Assembly (NCBI GenBank): GCA_004380135.1
Contig: QXCR01000205.1
Location: 1-45,723 of the forward strand
Origin: Stemphylium vesicarium
Lineage: Eukaryota > Ascomycota > Dothideomycetes > Pleosporales > Pleosporaceae
Direction of reading: 5' to 3'
DNA: 45,723 bases
The translations under genes were made by a program, and so were the position numbers. Below are positions 34,011 to 43,716 of the stretch, in pieces. Numbering within the stretch: position 1 is the stretch's first letter; each line of letters opens with the position of its first letter. The notes beneath the pieces were generated by a model. It ran no database searches. It was not told the DNA's origin and saw only the letters and a list, made by a program, of their open reading frames with translations.

Positions 34011-35000
34011 CTAACAACTCAATGTCATCGTCTCCTCGACGAGCCCGCCCCAGCTTTCCCTGCAGATATCCAGCTGCAACGTCGTTCTCATGGTGAAATC
34101 GTCTTTGGACATGGGTGAGTCTGGGATTTGCTTTTCCTTCCAGCCCGCACTGTTCCATGTGGTGACGACAGCATCCCAGTATCGGCGCGGCTCTTGCTTC
34201 GCGTGATCGACGTGGCCGCTCACCTCGAACAACACGTCTGTGACGGATGAGCCTGCTGCGCGTGCTTCCTCCGCGTGCTCATGCACGTCTTTCCACGCGA
34301 TGAGATTGTCGTTTTTGGAAAACAAATAGCATCGCGGTGCGCCGGAATCAAGGTATTTGTCGTCTTGTAAGCGGCGTCTGGTGCGTGTGATGACGTTGTT
34401 TTCGTGCCCTTTGATGTGTGTGTAGAGTATCCATATGCAACCTAATACTCCGCTGGCCAGTAGAAGGGAAGCGTGGCGTAGGATCGGTACTTGTGGCAAC
34501 GATTTATTGAGGGCCTTGCATAAGCGTAGATAGCGCGGTCGACCTGGTGTGCTGTCTAAGCACATTGCTGACACTGGTATCCGGGTTTGGGTGATATTGT
34601 AGTATGCTTCAGCAAGCTCACATGCTTTGTTACTGCCGCCCTCTGAGAAGACGTGTAGAAGGACGCCACTCTGTAGTGTGCTTCCGGAAACAGATTTGTA
34701 GCTTGATATGCGTTCGACGGCGGGCTTCATTCGTTCTTGCTTCCGTTCCGAACCGCGGAAGCAAAGATCTTTCGCAGTGGTGGTAATGACCATGATGAGA
34801 CTGGATGGGAAGAGGATTTGGTATTGGGTCGTGTATTTCGCGATGTGTCTTGCTCGAGCCCCGGTCCATGTGCATATGAGCACAAGTGATGGCGCGTTGA
34901 GGTCGGTTGATGGAAACCACGTCGTTCGATTCGTTGAAGGAGGAATATATTCCCATACTGAGGGGGCAATGAGGCTGAAGCCGGAAATGAGTTTCGCCAT
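34011..35000 (-). CDS. DUF829 (TMEM53/PaxU-like) alpha/beta-hydrolase-fold protein
   Basis: Single exon, 329 aa. The family contains animal TMEM53 and PaxU of the fungal paxilline cluster. Blocks seen: LVLICTWTGARARHIAKYT near residue 40, the nucleophile-elbow-like VLLHVFSEGGSNKAC near 113-127, the putative acid in LFSKNDNLIAW and the putative base in VSGHVDHAKQEPRRYW. Most relatives have FSNGG where this one has FSEGG. One hydrophobic helix (LLLASGVLGCIWILYTH) lies mid-protein, as in TMEM53 proteins. Hydrolase activity has not been shown for most of the family. It is divergent from the MFS transporter gene, a pairing that would fit co-regulated export or processing of a metabolite; that is inference. 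Confidence 0.85.
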   Translation of the reverse strand: MAKLISGFSLIAPSVWEYIPPSTNRTTWFPSTDLNAPSLVLICTWTGARARHIAKYTTQYQILFPSSLIMVITTTAKDLCFRGSERKQERMKPAVERISSYKSVSGSTLQSGVLLHVFSEGGSNKACELAEAYYNITQTRIPVSAMCLDSTPGRPRYLRLCKALNKSLPQVPILRHASLLLASGVLGCIWILYTHIKGHENNVITRTRRRLQDDKYLDSGAPRCYLFSKNDNLIAWKDVHEHAEEARAAGSSVTDVLFEVSGHVDHAKQEPRRYWDAVVTTWNSAGWKEKQIPDSPMSKDDFTMRTTLQLDICRESWGGLVEETMTLSC

Positions 35001-35633
35001 TGGTATTGACGGGACGTGAATGTTGATGTGGTTATCATGAATAGATTCGGTAGAGCTACAGCTCTCCCAATTCGATCGTGAGGCGTACGAGCGGTATTTC
35101 GAGAACGAGGCTCAAGCTCCCACATATAATCATGCCGGCCAAGAGTCTCCAAGACGAGACAACGTTCAAAACAAAGCACTTATGCATTGGTCAGGCGCAT
35201 AAACTCCGCGACACGTCCAGTACGATGACGATTAGATGCATAAACTTCTTCAAAGGCCTGTGTGTCTTACACCACTGCCACTTGTGTGATGGGGTTCTCC
35301 ACTGTGAATGTAACGGGGTCCTTGTATGTTGGGAAAACCCGGGCTTATGTATGTGCGGAACGGCCTCTTGTCTGTGCGGGGGGACGGCCTTATGCGACAT
35401 GCGCCACCATGGTGTTGTCGACTTTGAACGTTATCATAGCCAAGGCTTACCCTTGGCCCACCCAAACCATCTGCTATATATATCTCTTAGCAGTCGATCA
35501 AACGGATGAAGCACGCATTTTCCGGACCTTACTCTCGATTGTTGATTTTTGCGGCGCTTCCAATATTGCACAAAAGGAACCAACGTGCGCCGTTCGGCCA
35601 GTGTCCACAAACCTAGCTTTTGATATCGAGAAA
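35001..35633. promoter_or_regulatory. Divergent promoter region of DUF829 and MFS genes
   Basis: 633 bases between the two start codons. The MFS frame is open upstream of the chosen ATG but that part is not similar to transporters. A TATATATC stretch near 35476 sits about 160 bases before the MFS ATG. Confidence 0.4.
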
Positions 35634-37417
35634 ATGTCCGAGCCTGATATGGAGAAACGGTCGATGGAGAGCAGTTCCGAAGAGTGGAAGCCGCAGAAGA
35701 GGGAGCTAGTTATCATGATCAGTCTCAGCTTCATATCGTTGATGGTGGCGCTCGATGCCTCGATACTAGTCACAGTGTTGCCAGTAAGTCGCGACCTTTT
35801 CGCGATCGGTACCTATGAGCCGACTGACTTCCTACTCAGGTGATAGCGATGAAGCTTAACGGTACTTCGATTGAGGCCTTTTGGGCAGGAACATCATATC
35901 TCTTGACCTCGGCCATCTTCCAGCCAGTCATTGCGTCGATATCTGCTTTGTTCGGTCGACAGCAACTACTTATAGTCGCACTTTTCCTATTTACCGTCGG
36001 TAAGTGAGTACACGTTGTTTAATTGGAATAAGTGCTCATGTCCGATGTGCGATATAGGCACAATTCTTTGTTCGGTGGCCGGCAACTTTACAGTACTGCT
36101 CACAGGGCGAAGCATCCAGGGTATCGGCGGCGGCGGTATCATCACGCTCACACAAGTCATCTTCTGTGACATCGTTCCACTGAGGCAACGCCCGAAGTTT
36201 TTCGCTATGGTGCTCGGCGCCTGGAGCGTCGGTTCCATCGTCGGCCCTGTCGTCGGCGGCGCCCTCGTCGAGAATGCTTCGTGGCGTTGGTGCTTCCACA
36301 TCAATTACCCCTTCTGTGGTATCGGGTTCTTCATCGCCATCTTCCTTGTGCGCCTCAATCCGGTGGCAGAGCTTACGCTCGCGCAGAAGCTCAAACGTAT
36401 GGACTGGATAGGCGCATGCTTGTTCATTAGCAGCATGACAAGCTTGCTTCTTGGTATCTCTTGGGGAGGTATTCAGCATCCTTGGAGCTCCGGTGCGACT
36501 CTAGCCCCTATCATAGCAGGGCTTTTTGGGCTTGTGGCCTTTTTCGCTTGGCAGATGTACAGAAAGGAGCATACGCTCCTGCCAATAGCAATCTTCCGGA
36601 ATTGGAGCGCGATCGCTGCCTTTTACGGTGCACTCATCAATGGCTTTCTCGTAGGTACTTCCTTCTCTCGATGTTGCTTATACTAACTTTCCAGCTCTTT
36701 ACGACCTTGTACTATTGGCCCTTTTACGATATGAGCGTTCGCGGAAGAGGCCCCACCCAAGCCGGTGTCGATATTCTCCCTGCCGTCTTCCTCACAGTTC
36801 CAAGCTCCATCATCGTATCAGTTCTGACTTCGCGTCTTGGGCGTTTCCGTTGGGCGATTTGGGGCGGTTGGGCAGTCACCACGCTTGCATGTGGACTGCA
36901 AATACTTCTCGATGTAAATACCTCCACGGCAATCACATCTGTATTGCTCGCCGTGTTGGGTGTTGGTATGGGAATGGTGCTTACGAGCGTCAATATTGGG
37001 ATACAAGCCATCTCCAAGCCCGAGGACGCAGCAATGGCGGCTAGTATGTATGGCTTCCTGCGAAGTCTGGGTATGCCAATCGGTGTCGCCGTAAGTCATA
37101 TCTGTTTGCGACCTCTTGTAGAGATACTGACACGTTTCAAGCTCTCAGGAACTGTGTTCTCGAATTCGATGTCGGGTAAGCTTTCGGAGCTTGGCCTGCC
37201 AACGGCCATCGCGCACGACTCCGAGCGCTACGTCCTTGTCCTACACACCATGGAAGACTCGTTGGAGAAACGCACCATACTGAAGTCGTATATGGCTGGT
37301 TTTGACTCTGTGTTTATCATGATTACTGCCATTTCGGCTAGTGCATTTCTGGTCAGCTTTATCATCAGGAAATTTAGTATGGATAAGATTTTGCTGGCAC
37401 AATTTTCCGCGAGATGA
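35634..37417 (+). CDS. DHA2-type (14-TM) MFS transporter
   Basis: Proton-antiport drug or metabolite exporter of the plasma membrane. Exons 35634-35783, 35840-35999, 36058-36650, 36695-37090 and 37142-37417 join in phase to 524 aa. Family motifs: LDASILVTVLP in TM1 (motif D1), the antiporter motif B RSIQGIGGGGI, and motif C GSIVGPVVGG. The last intron (37091-37141) is 51 nt and keeps the frame open if retained; splicing gives IGVALSGTVFSNS, the expected TM13-14 loop, so splicing is preferred. Relatives export aflatoxin-type and HC-toxin-type metabolites as well as azoles, so the substrate cannot be named. No biosynthetic megasynthase is adjacent. Confidence 0.92.
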
Positions 37418-37925
37418 GCTGCAGCTGGGGAAAAATAGAATTTCATATTGCTGTTCACAAGTTGTCACATTTGCTTCGCAGTAGAAATGAGTGTCGCGGG
37501 TGATGAGAAGAAAGATGCAAGAGCCATTCACCAGCAAAGCACTCTGACCTCATCTCCAACCTATTTTGTAATCCGCCAAGGTTTAGACCTAGTGGCTCCA
37601 AGATTGGCTAGCGCAGCACATGACCCTGCCCGCGGGCCCCTCACCACCGACGCCCAGCCACTCCCACCAAACTCTCAGTCGTTCCGATAGTCTCCAAATC
37701 ATTGGGACGCTGACGCATTCATGCAGGCGAGGTAGTTGCCCAACAATTTGCCTTTTGTCGCACGCTACACCAGCTCGCCGCTTCCGTCGTTGACGACATT
37801 CAGCGAGGGTAGCCCTGAAGTTCCCAACGTCTTTGTTCCTTGCTGTGCCTCATCACATCGACCACGCCACGCGTCGTCCTTGAACCTTCTGTTGTCTCGG
37901 CAGAACGGGTTTACCCACATCCACC
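37418..37925. other. Intergenic
   Basis: 508 bases. Frames here are short and without domains. No ATG in the reading frame of the broken gene that follows. Confidence 0.45.
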
Positions 37926-39282
37926 GTGCTCGAACTGCCGGCAGAGCTTTTTGAGTCCGTCATAGGGCACTATGTCCATACAGCTCCGATGCACGAGGTG
38001 TTCAAGGTCCGCAGTGTGTGTCGTAAGTTGACAAGTCCTACCCGATCGCATACTTCTGAGGTTCAATTGCACTGCTGCAATTATCTCTTAAAAGTATGTG
38101 TGGTGTTGTACCCCCGAGACTAAGACGTGTGCAGGGGCTTTCCACAAGCAAATCGAGCATGTACTGCTATCGGAGGGTTCTTTCGATGTTTACCGGGACT
38201 ACCAGTGGAAAGCGGTACCAAAGCTCAATGATGACGGGCCTTTTGCATTCCTTGCGAAAAACAGACTCGCTCTACTCATAAACCATTGCAACCGTAATCA
38301 GGGCCTCCCTCCAAAATTGATCAGTCTTGTCAGTAGTATATGTCCCAGACTTTGATCTACGCTGTTATATCCTGTCCTCCAGGCCGCTTCTTTGCGACAA
38401 AACTCTAGATTTGCTAACGATGAGCTTCCCATAGATAGAACCGTTGACATACTGATGCGCTTTACCGACACCACGGAAGAGGCTAAGTGAATCGCGACGC
38501 GCGAAATTTAATTGCATAATGTGTGCAAAGCGATAACCGCTACGGGAGGATTGAACTTCCTGGATTTGAACCGGTACATCCAGGAAGAAGACAGCGAAGA
38601 GATATCCGAGGGTCCCGGAGTGGGCAACTACCCCGTTGGCTTTGCAATGAAAGATATGTTGAGTGCAGCAGCCGCCGTCGGCAACAACGAAGCTGTCAAT
38701 CATTACCAGGCTCGAGGCGCAAAGCTCGTGGACCTTGCCACCAGGGATCCTACGAAATGCCAGCTGGACAAACTTGGAGAACTGGTCAAAGCTGCGGCGA
38801 GAACCGCCCAGACTGCAATGGTTCGCAGGATTGTGGAATTGGCAAGACGCAAGTACCATGGTGCAGCAGATCACGAGCAGAGCTTCATCCGCGGTACCTT
38901 CTCGGGAGCCCTCGGGAACGCGATCGATGCGGGAGATATGCGCGTACCGTAACTCGAATAATAGGTGTGTAGATACCATAACTTCGTTCAGAGTGGGAAA
39001 ATCTGGTTCTACATGGTCGCCCAAAAGACTGACCGTCAGCGTGATCTCAAGCTGCTCGCATCACTTCTTAAGGACAACTACATAACCGACGGAACGATGG
39101 CTATAATTATTGTTTTGAAAAAGACCACGCAATATGTCACACCGGAAGAGTTGAAACGCCTCGGTAGCATCAAGCTTTTCATCCTACTGGTTCTGAACGG
39201 CAAGATGAAGGTCTCGGCAGCTCCGTTGCCTTTCTTGGACATGACGCAGCAGGTGGCAGATTGGATGGCTGCTGGGCAGTAA
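37926..39282 (+). pseudogene. Broken F-box-like/ankyrin-type gene
   Basis: Exons at 37926-38022, 38135-38328, 38383-38943 and 38992-39282 join in phase through introns of 112, 54 and 48 nt with GT...AG ends. The product would begin LELPAELFESVIGHYV (an F-box-like start) and continue VCRAFHKQIEHVLLSEGSF; MLSAAAAVGNNEAVNHYQ is an ankyrin-type repeat. Three faults: the expected first codon is GTG, and exon 3 holds in-frame TGA (38488-38490) and TAA (38509-38511), which no phase-compatible intron removes. Both stops could come from CGA and CAA by single C-to-T changes. No frameshift is present, so loss looks recent. It lies tail to tail with the DHODH gene, 143 bases away. Confidence 0.6.
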
Positions 39283-39425
39283 GCAGGATGGCAGCAGATG
39301 CCGCCGGGCGGAACGTTGAGGTGGAAAGGTATAAGGAAAGGCGAAAAGCAGTTTCTGAAAACTGGATCTTGATATTTGGCGTACATGTACATACCGAACC
39401 CGCACCTTGACCCCAGATCTTCACG

Positions 39426-41114
39426 TTACCGCTTAGTAATTGTCTTCTGTGCGTTGGCCTCATCTCTCATCTGCTGCTTAATCTTGCTAATCGTGCCTGC
39501 ACCTCCATAGATCATTGCAGTGTAGACTTGAGCGACGCTGGCTCCTGCATCGAGGATCTCTCGTGCTTGGCGGCCGTTGGTGATACCGCCAGTTGCGAAG
39601 ATGACCTTACGTGGAGCGTCGGGTGCCGGTGCAGCGTTTGGTGTAGATTTCAGTGTGATAGTGGGCGCAGATTCGGCAATGTCGTCGATGTTGGTCGAGG
39701 CAGGCGCAGGGGCAGATTGATCGAGACCTAGTGTCGGCTTGGTTTTGGAGGAACTGGTGACGACTGAAGACTCAAGTTTTTCCACAATGCTGGAGGAAGG
39801 CTTGTCGCCGGTGGTGTGGCCAGCGACAGATTTTGAGTCATCAGATTGCGACGATGGCACAATGTGCTTTGGGCCTTCATCGAGCGCCTTTCGGTACTTG
39901 CTTACTAGGGCAAGGGTACGTTCAAACATCTGCGGTCCAGAGTATCCGCCCTGCTCGAGAAGGAGCTTGGCTTCGGATGCGGGCAGCAGGTAACCCTTGG
40001 GAAGGGGGTCTGGCCGCTTCTTGGTCGTGTTACCGACGATGACACCATCTACGCCTGAATCCCACACGGCCTCACAGATGCCTGCCACCTGCTCTTCGCT
40101 ATCCTCGTCGGGACTTACCTTCACCATGATGGCGGGCTTGGTCTTGCGATCGATTTTCTTTACCGCACCGACAACTCCGGAAAGAAGTCGTGTTAGAGGC
40201 TCGACATTCTGGAGGGTACGGAGGCCGGGCGTGTTGGGCGAGGAGACATTCACGACGAGGATGTCTGCGTACTTTCCGACGTAGCCAACGGCAGTGGCAT
40301 AGTCGCGTACCACAGCGTCGATGTCGTTCTCAGACGTTGTCTTGTTCTTCGCGACCTGCACAGCCATGAGCCGTCCCTTGTGCAGCGAGCCAGGTGGCAC
40401 ACCGGCCTCGCTATCCAGCACCCGTCGCTCCGCATCTTCATCTAACCCAAGGCCTGAGTGATATGCGAATTCGCGCACGCGCTGTCGGAGCCTTGAAGCA
40501 ACGAGCTCTGCACCCTCCGAGTTGAATCCATATCGATTGATGAGGGCGTTTTGGCTAGGGATCCTGAAAACACGCGGCTTGGGGTTGCCCTCTTGCGGAA
40601 GTAACGTGACGGCACCAACTTCGACTATGCCTGCACCTAATTCAAACAACGGTGTTGGAACCTCAGCACCCTTGTCAATGCCAGCAGACGTTCCGATCGG
40701 GTTGTTCAGCGTGTGACCGAAGACCTCGACGGCCAGATCGCCCTGAGAGTCGGCTACACCACGCTCTCGAGGGTTCATGCCAAAGCTGTGTAGCACCTTG
40801 AGCATATGCGTTCCGGCATGATGCGCCTCCTCGCCGTCGGGGTATATGAGCCGTAATGCGGGTACAACAAGCCATTCATGGATGCTAGCACGCGTATCCG
40901 TCACGTATAGGTAACCGAAAGTGCCGCCAAGAGCCAAAAGAGAGCCGTATACGAAGTTCTTCGCACGAGTGCCTGTCGATCGAGCAGTTGTCGCGGCTTC
41001 GGTAGCAGTCGTGTTATATCTGGTAGGGTGCTGGAACGGGTAATGGGACGGGCGAAGGCGTGGTATCGAGGGCCGTACGCGCAAAGCACGCATACTGGCA
41101 GCGCTGTTCATCAT
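39426..41114 (-). CDS. URA9: Dihydroorotate dehydrogenase, mitochondrial (class 2)
   Basis: Inner-membrane FMN enzyme that oxidises dihydroorotate to orotate with ubiquinone, step four of pyrimidine synthesis. Single exon, 562 aa. An Arg-rich mitochondrial presequence covers about 1-50, then a membrane anchor (FVYGSLLALGGTFGYLYV). Core blocks: NNPIGTSAGIDKGAEV, RYGFNSEGAE, the class 2 catalytic-serine loop VNVSSPNTPGLR, KVSPDEDSEE, GVIVGNTT, and the FMN phosphate motif FATGGITNG. Between SKYRKALDEGPKH and that last motif lies a serine/proline/alanine-rich insert of about 100 residues, which makes it longer than bacterial and animal enzymes (about 340-400); comparable inserts occur in filamentous fungi. 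It is also called pyrE (Aspergillus) or pyr-1 (Neurospora). An ATG one codon further in (MNSAASM) is an alternative start. Confidence 0.95.
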   Translation of the reverse strand: MMNSAASMRALRVRPSIPRLRPSHYPFQHPTRYNTTATEAATTARSTGTRAKNFVYGSLLALGGTFGYLYVTDTRASIHEWLVVPALRLIYPDGEEAHHAGTHMLKVLHSFGMNPRERGVADSQGDLAVEVFGHTLNNPIGTSAGIDKGAEVPTPLFELGAGIVEVGAVTLLPQEGNPKPRVFRIPSQNALINRYGFNSEGAELVASRLRQRVREFAYHSGLGLDEDAERRVLDSEAGVPPGSLHKGRLMAVQVAKNKTTSENDIDAVVRDYATAVGYVGKYADILVVNVSSPNTPGLRTLQNVEPLTRLLSGVVGAVKKIDRKTKPAIMVKVSPDEDSEEQVAGICEAVWDSGVDGVIVGNTTKKRPDPLPKGYLLPASEAKLLLEQGGYSGPQMFERTLALVSKYRKALDEGPKHIVPSSQSDDSKSVAGHTTGDKPSSSIVEKLESSVVTSSSKTKPTLGLDQSAPAPASTNIDDIAESAPTITLKSTPNAAPAPDAPRKVIFATGGITNGRQAREILDAGASVAQVYTAMIYGGAGTISKIKQQMRDEANAQKTITKR

Positions 41115-41553
41115 AGCGAACGTGGTGCGCAGCCCCTGTGACGTTCAATGGCTGAACAATCGCTTGTCTGAGCAAAGGCCGCCCGAGCCTGAAGCCGCGA
41201 AACTCGGAAACCCGCCAATGACGTGGGCTTGGCACCAGGGACTCAACAACCACCTGTGCGCCTGCACTCTTTCCTCCAAAACACACCTTCCGACATTATC
41301 ACTTCCCACTAACTCGGTGACATAACTTAGCCAGAGTTGCGCGTCTGATCAAAATCTTCGCCACCGCAGTCGCCAGCGGGCTGTTCGTGATCTATGTGGT
41401 AATGCTATGCACCAAAGCATTTCCCCTTGCCGGCTGGATATGGTCATACAGCACTAATGCCTTTCTTTCCTTTGCTCGGATTTTCAAATCAGCTCGGCCA
41501 TTCACAGTATCAGCCAATATCTACTTGCTTTCATCACGATCCGACCGAGGAGT
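41115..41553. other. Divergent promoter region of DHODH and GH28 genes
   Basis: About 440 bases between the DHODH start and the tentative GH28 start. Contains short frames only. No clear TATA box. Confidence 0.4.
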
Positions 41554-43191
41554 ATGCCGTTGTCTATCGCATTTCCTATCGCATATCGCTTCTTGTCATT
41601 AGCTTCCTTCACACGCCCCTCTGCTTGTTGCTTACGATACCGGGAAGGTAATTAGAAAAGCAAACTACCCCGCAGGTGTCTCATATAGATAGATTGCGTC
41701 TGGCTGAAGAGCCGAACAATAGCCGGATGTTCAGTCATTTGGATGAGATGACGGACAAACTGGTTACTATTCGCACCAATTGTATTTTGAAACATATATT
41801 GGACGAGCTTCATACGCCCCCAGACGCTTCTTGGTACTGTCGCGATGATCAGATCTGCAAAATACAATTGGTGCGAATAGTAACCAGTTTGTCCGTCATC
41901 TCATCCAAATGCTGGATCCAAAGATGACAGTCCTTCCATCATGGACGCCTTCAAACAATGCGGTCAAAACGGACAGATCGAGATCACCGCTGGCGACTAC
42001 ACCATCGCCAAAGTCATGGACGTACTCAACCTTAAGAATTGCGATATCTCCATCCGCGGTAAACTGACCTGGAACGACGATATCCAGTACTGGGTCCGAA
42101 ATAGTGTTAGCGTTACGTATGCGCAGAGGAGTACGGCTTTCCGTTTGGGCGGCGAGAACTTCACACTCCAGGGCCATGGACAAGCGTTGTTCAATGGCAA
42201 TGGCCAGAAGTGGTATGACGTGAATCGCGACGGAAGTAACATGGCTGGGAGACCAATCAGCTTGACCCTGTGGTATGCAAAGAATGTCTGGGTTGACGGT
42301 ATCACTTGGAGACAGTCACAGTTTTGGTAGGTGTTTTCTCAGACTTTTCGACGATTTGTTCCTAACAAGGTAAAGGCATACCTTCGTCGCTCACTCCCAG
42401 AACATCACTATGACGAACCTCGACATGAACGCTACCTCTTCTTCACAGTGGAATACCGTCAATACCGATGGCTTTGACAGCTGGAACTCGCAGGATATCG
42501 TGCTGAAGAATTGGGTCGTGACTTGTGGCGATGTAAGTCCCCCGCCGACCCTACACCAACGCCTCCTTTTTAACATTCCAAGGATTGCATTTCCGTCAAA
42601 GGCAACAGCAAGAACGTGCACGTCAAGAACGCTACATGCTACGAATCCGGCGCTATGGTCGTCGGTAGCATGGGTAACCCAACGAACATTCCTGAGACAG
42701 TCGACAACGTCTTGTTTGAAGATATCACAGCAATTCATAGCTCCAACGCTGCGTGGATCAAGACGTACCCAGGCCAAGGCCATGTCAAGAACGTCACTTT
42801 CCGCAACATCCGCTTCCAAGATGTCAACCAGCCGATCTACGTCTCTCCGTGCATTTACTCGTATCAGAACTGCGATTCATCTCGCCTCAAGATATCAGAT
42901 GTGACGTGGGAAAACATTACAGGAACGTCGAGATATAATGTCGCCGCGGGTATATATTGCAGTCGCGGCGCACCTTGCACTGGTCTCAAATTCAAGAACA
43001 TCGACATCAAGCCGAAGAATGGAGGTACTGCGAAGATACTTTGCAACAACATGAACAGCGATAGCGGGTTGGCATGTACTGGAACTTGTCCGGCGGGCTG
43101 GAAGCAGCAGTTGAGCGGCGACGCGCTAGCGGTAAAGCTTATACCTTGCCCCGCATCCGGTAAAGGTGATTTCCATCATCATACCGATTAA
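41554..43191 (+). CDS. GH28 exo-polygalacturonase-type pectinase
   Basis: Right-handed beta-helix hydrolase acting on galacturonan in plant pectin. Secure exons: 41888-42326, 42376-42532 and 42583-43191, in phase. GH28 hallmarks: DDSPSIMDAF near the start, NTDGFD (catalytic Asp), DDCISVKGN across the exon 3/4 junction (GDDC), and, in place of the usual GSxG, VVGSMGN; the RIK motif appears as AWIKTYPGQG. Cysteines near the end (ILCNN, CTGTCP) are conserved. For the 5' end I propose exon 41554-41647 (MPLSIAFPIAYRFLSLASF...), which splices in phase across a 240 nt intron to give 432 aa, the normal length; its signal peptide is only moderately convincing. The GH28 catalytic histidine is normally in a GHG motif, here seen as SMGN at that place, so activity should be tested. 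The intron contains the inverted repeat listed separately. Confidence 0.85.
41736..41911. repeat. Perfect 54 bp inverted repeat with 68 bp spacer
   Basis: Arm 1 is 41736-41789 (begins CATTTGGATGAGATGACGGA); arm 2 is 41858-41911, its exact reverse complement over all 54 bases. Base 41735 and base 41912 break the pairing outside, 41790 and 41857 inside. Arm 2 covers the predicted 3' splice site (AG at 41886-41887) and the first 24 bases of GH28 exon 2, so arm 1 looks like an inverted copy of gene sequence rather than a mobile element end. Confidence 0.95.
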
Positions 43192-43716
43192 TCCGTGAGG
43201 CACAAGGTTTAGTGCTTACATCTTGGCTCCGCTGTCTCATCTTGCGAGCATAATCGACGACCACCCAATGCGAAGCTTAGCTTACGTACCCCCTCCAAAC
43301 AGCAAATCGCGTTCCCCGTACGGCAGTTATCCATTTGTACAATTTCTCTTCGTCCGTTTGATGCTAACATAAGCTTGTCCGAGTATTACTCATTTGAAGC
43401 GGGGTACTTTATTCATCAGCTGTGAGACGTCGAGTGTAGGGCTAGTGTGAAGGTAAGCTGGGCGTGGTGTCTCAAGGGACTCCGCTCCGATAGGCGACGA
43501 CGTGCTCACGTCGCGGAATTCAAAACCTGGCGCGGAATGGATTACAGATTAGTATGTTGATCATGCTGATGATCCGCAGATCATCTTCTTCTATCGCTCT
43601 TATATTTGACTATCGTTTTCTCTTAGGTTACAATTGACATCGGTGCTTCTAGTACTGCTTTCCCAATTCACCACCGCCAACACCAGCGCTTATTTCCTCA
43701 GCGATAATCATCAATC
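43192..43716. other. Intergenic
   Basis: 525 bases between GH28 and the adenylation-protein gene. CT/CA-rich leader next to the ATG at 43717. No gene seen. Confidence 0.5.

Noticed and set aside
38560..38585. GGATTTGAACC, a reverse B-box-like string with a CCTGGAT/ATCCAGG hairpin
   Set aside because: It lies in the coding-like part of the broken ankyrin gene (FLDLNRYIQ) and no cloverleaf can be drawn.
38944..38991. Three clustered stop codons (38950-38964) in the broken ankyrin gene
   Set aside because: They fall inside a good 48 nt phase-0 intron, so they are not counted as lesions.
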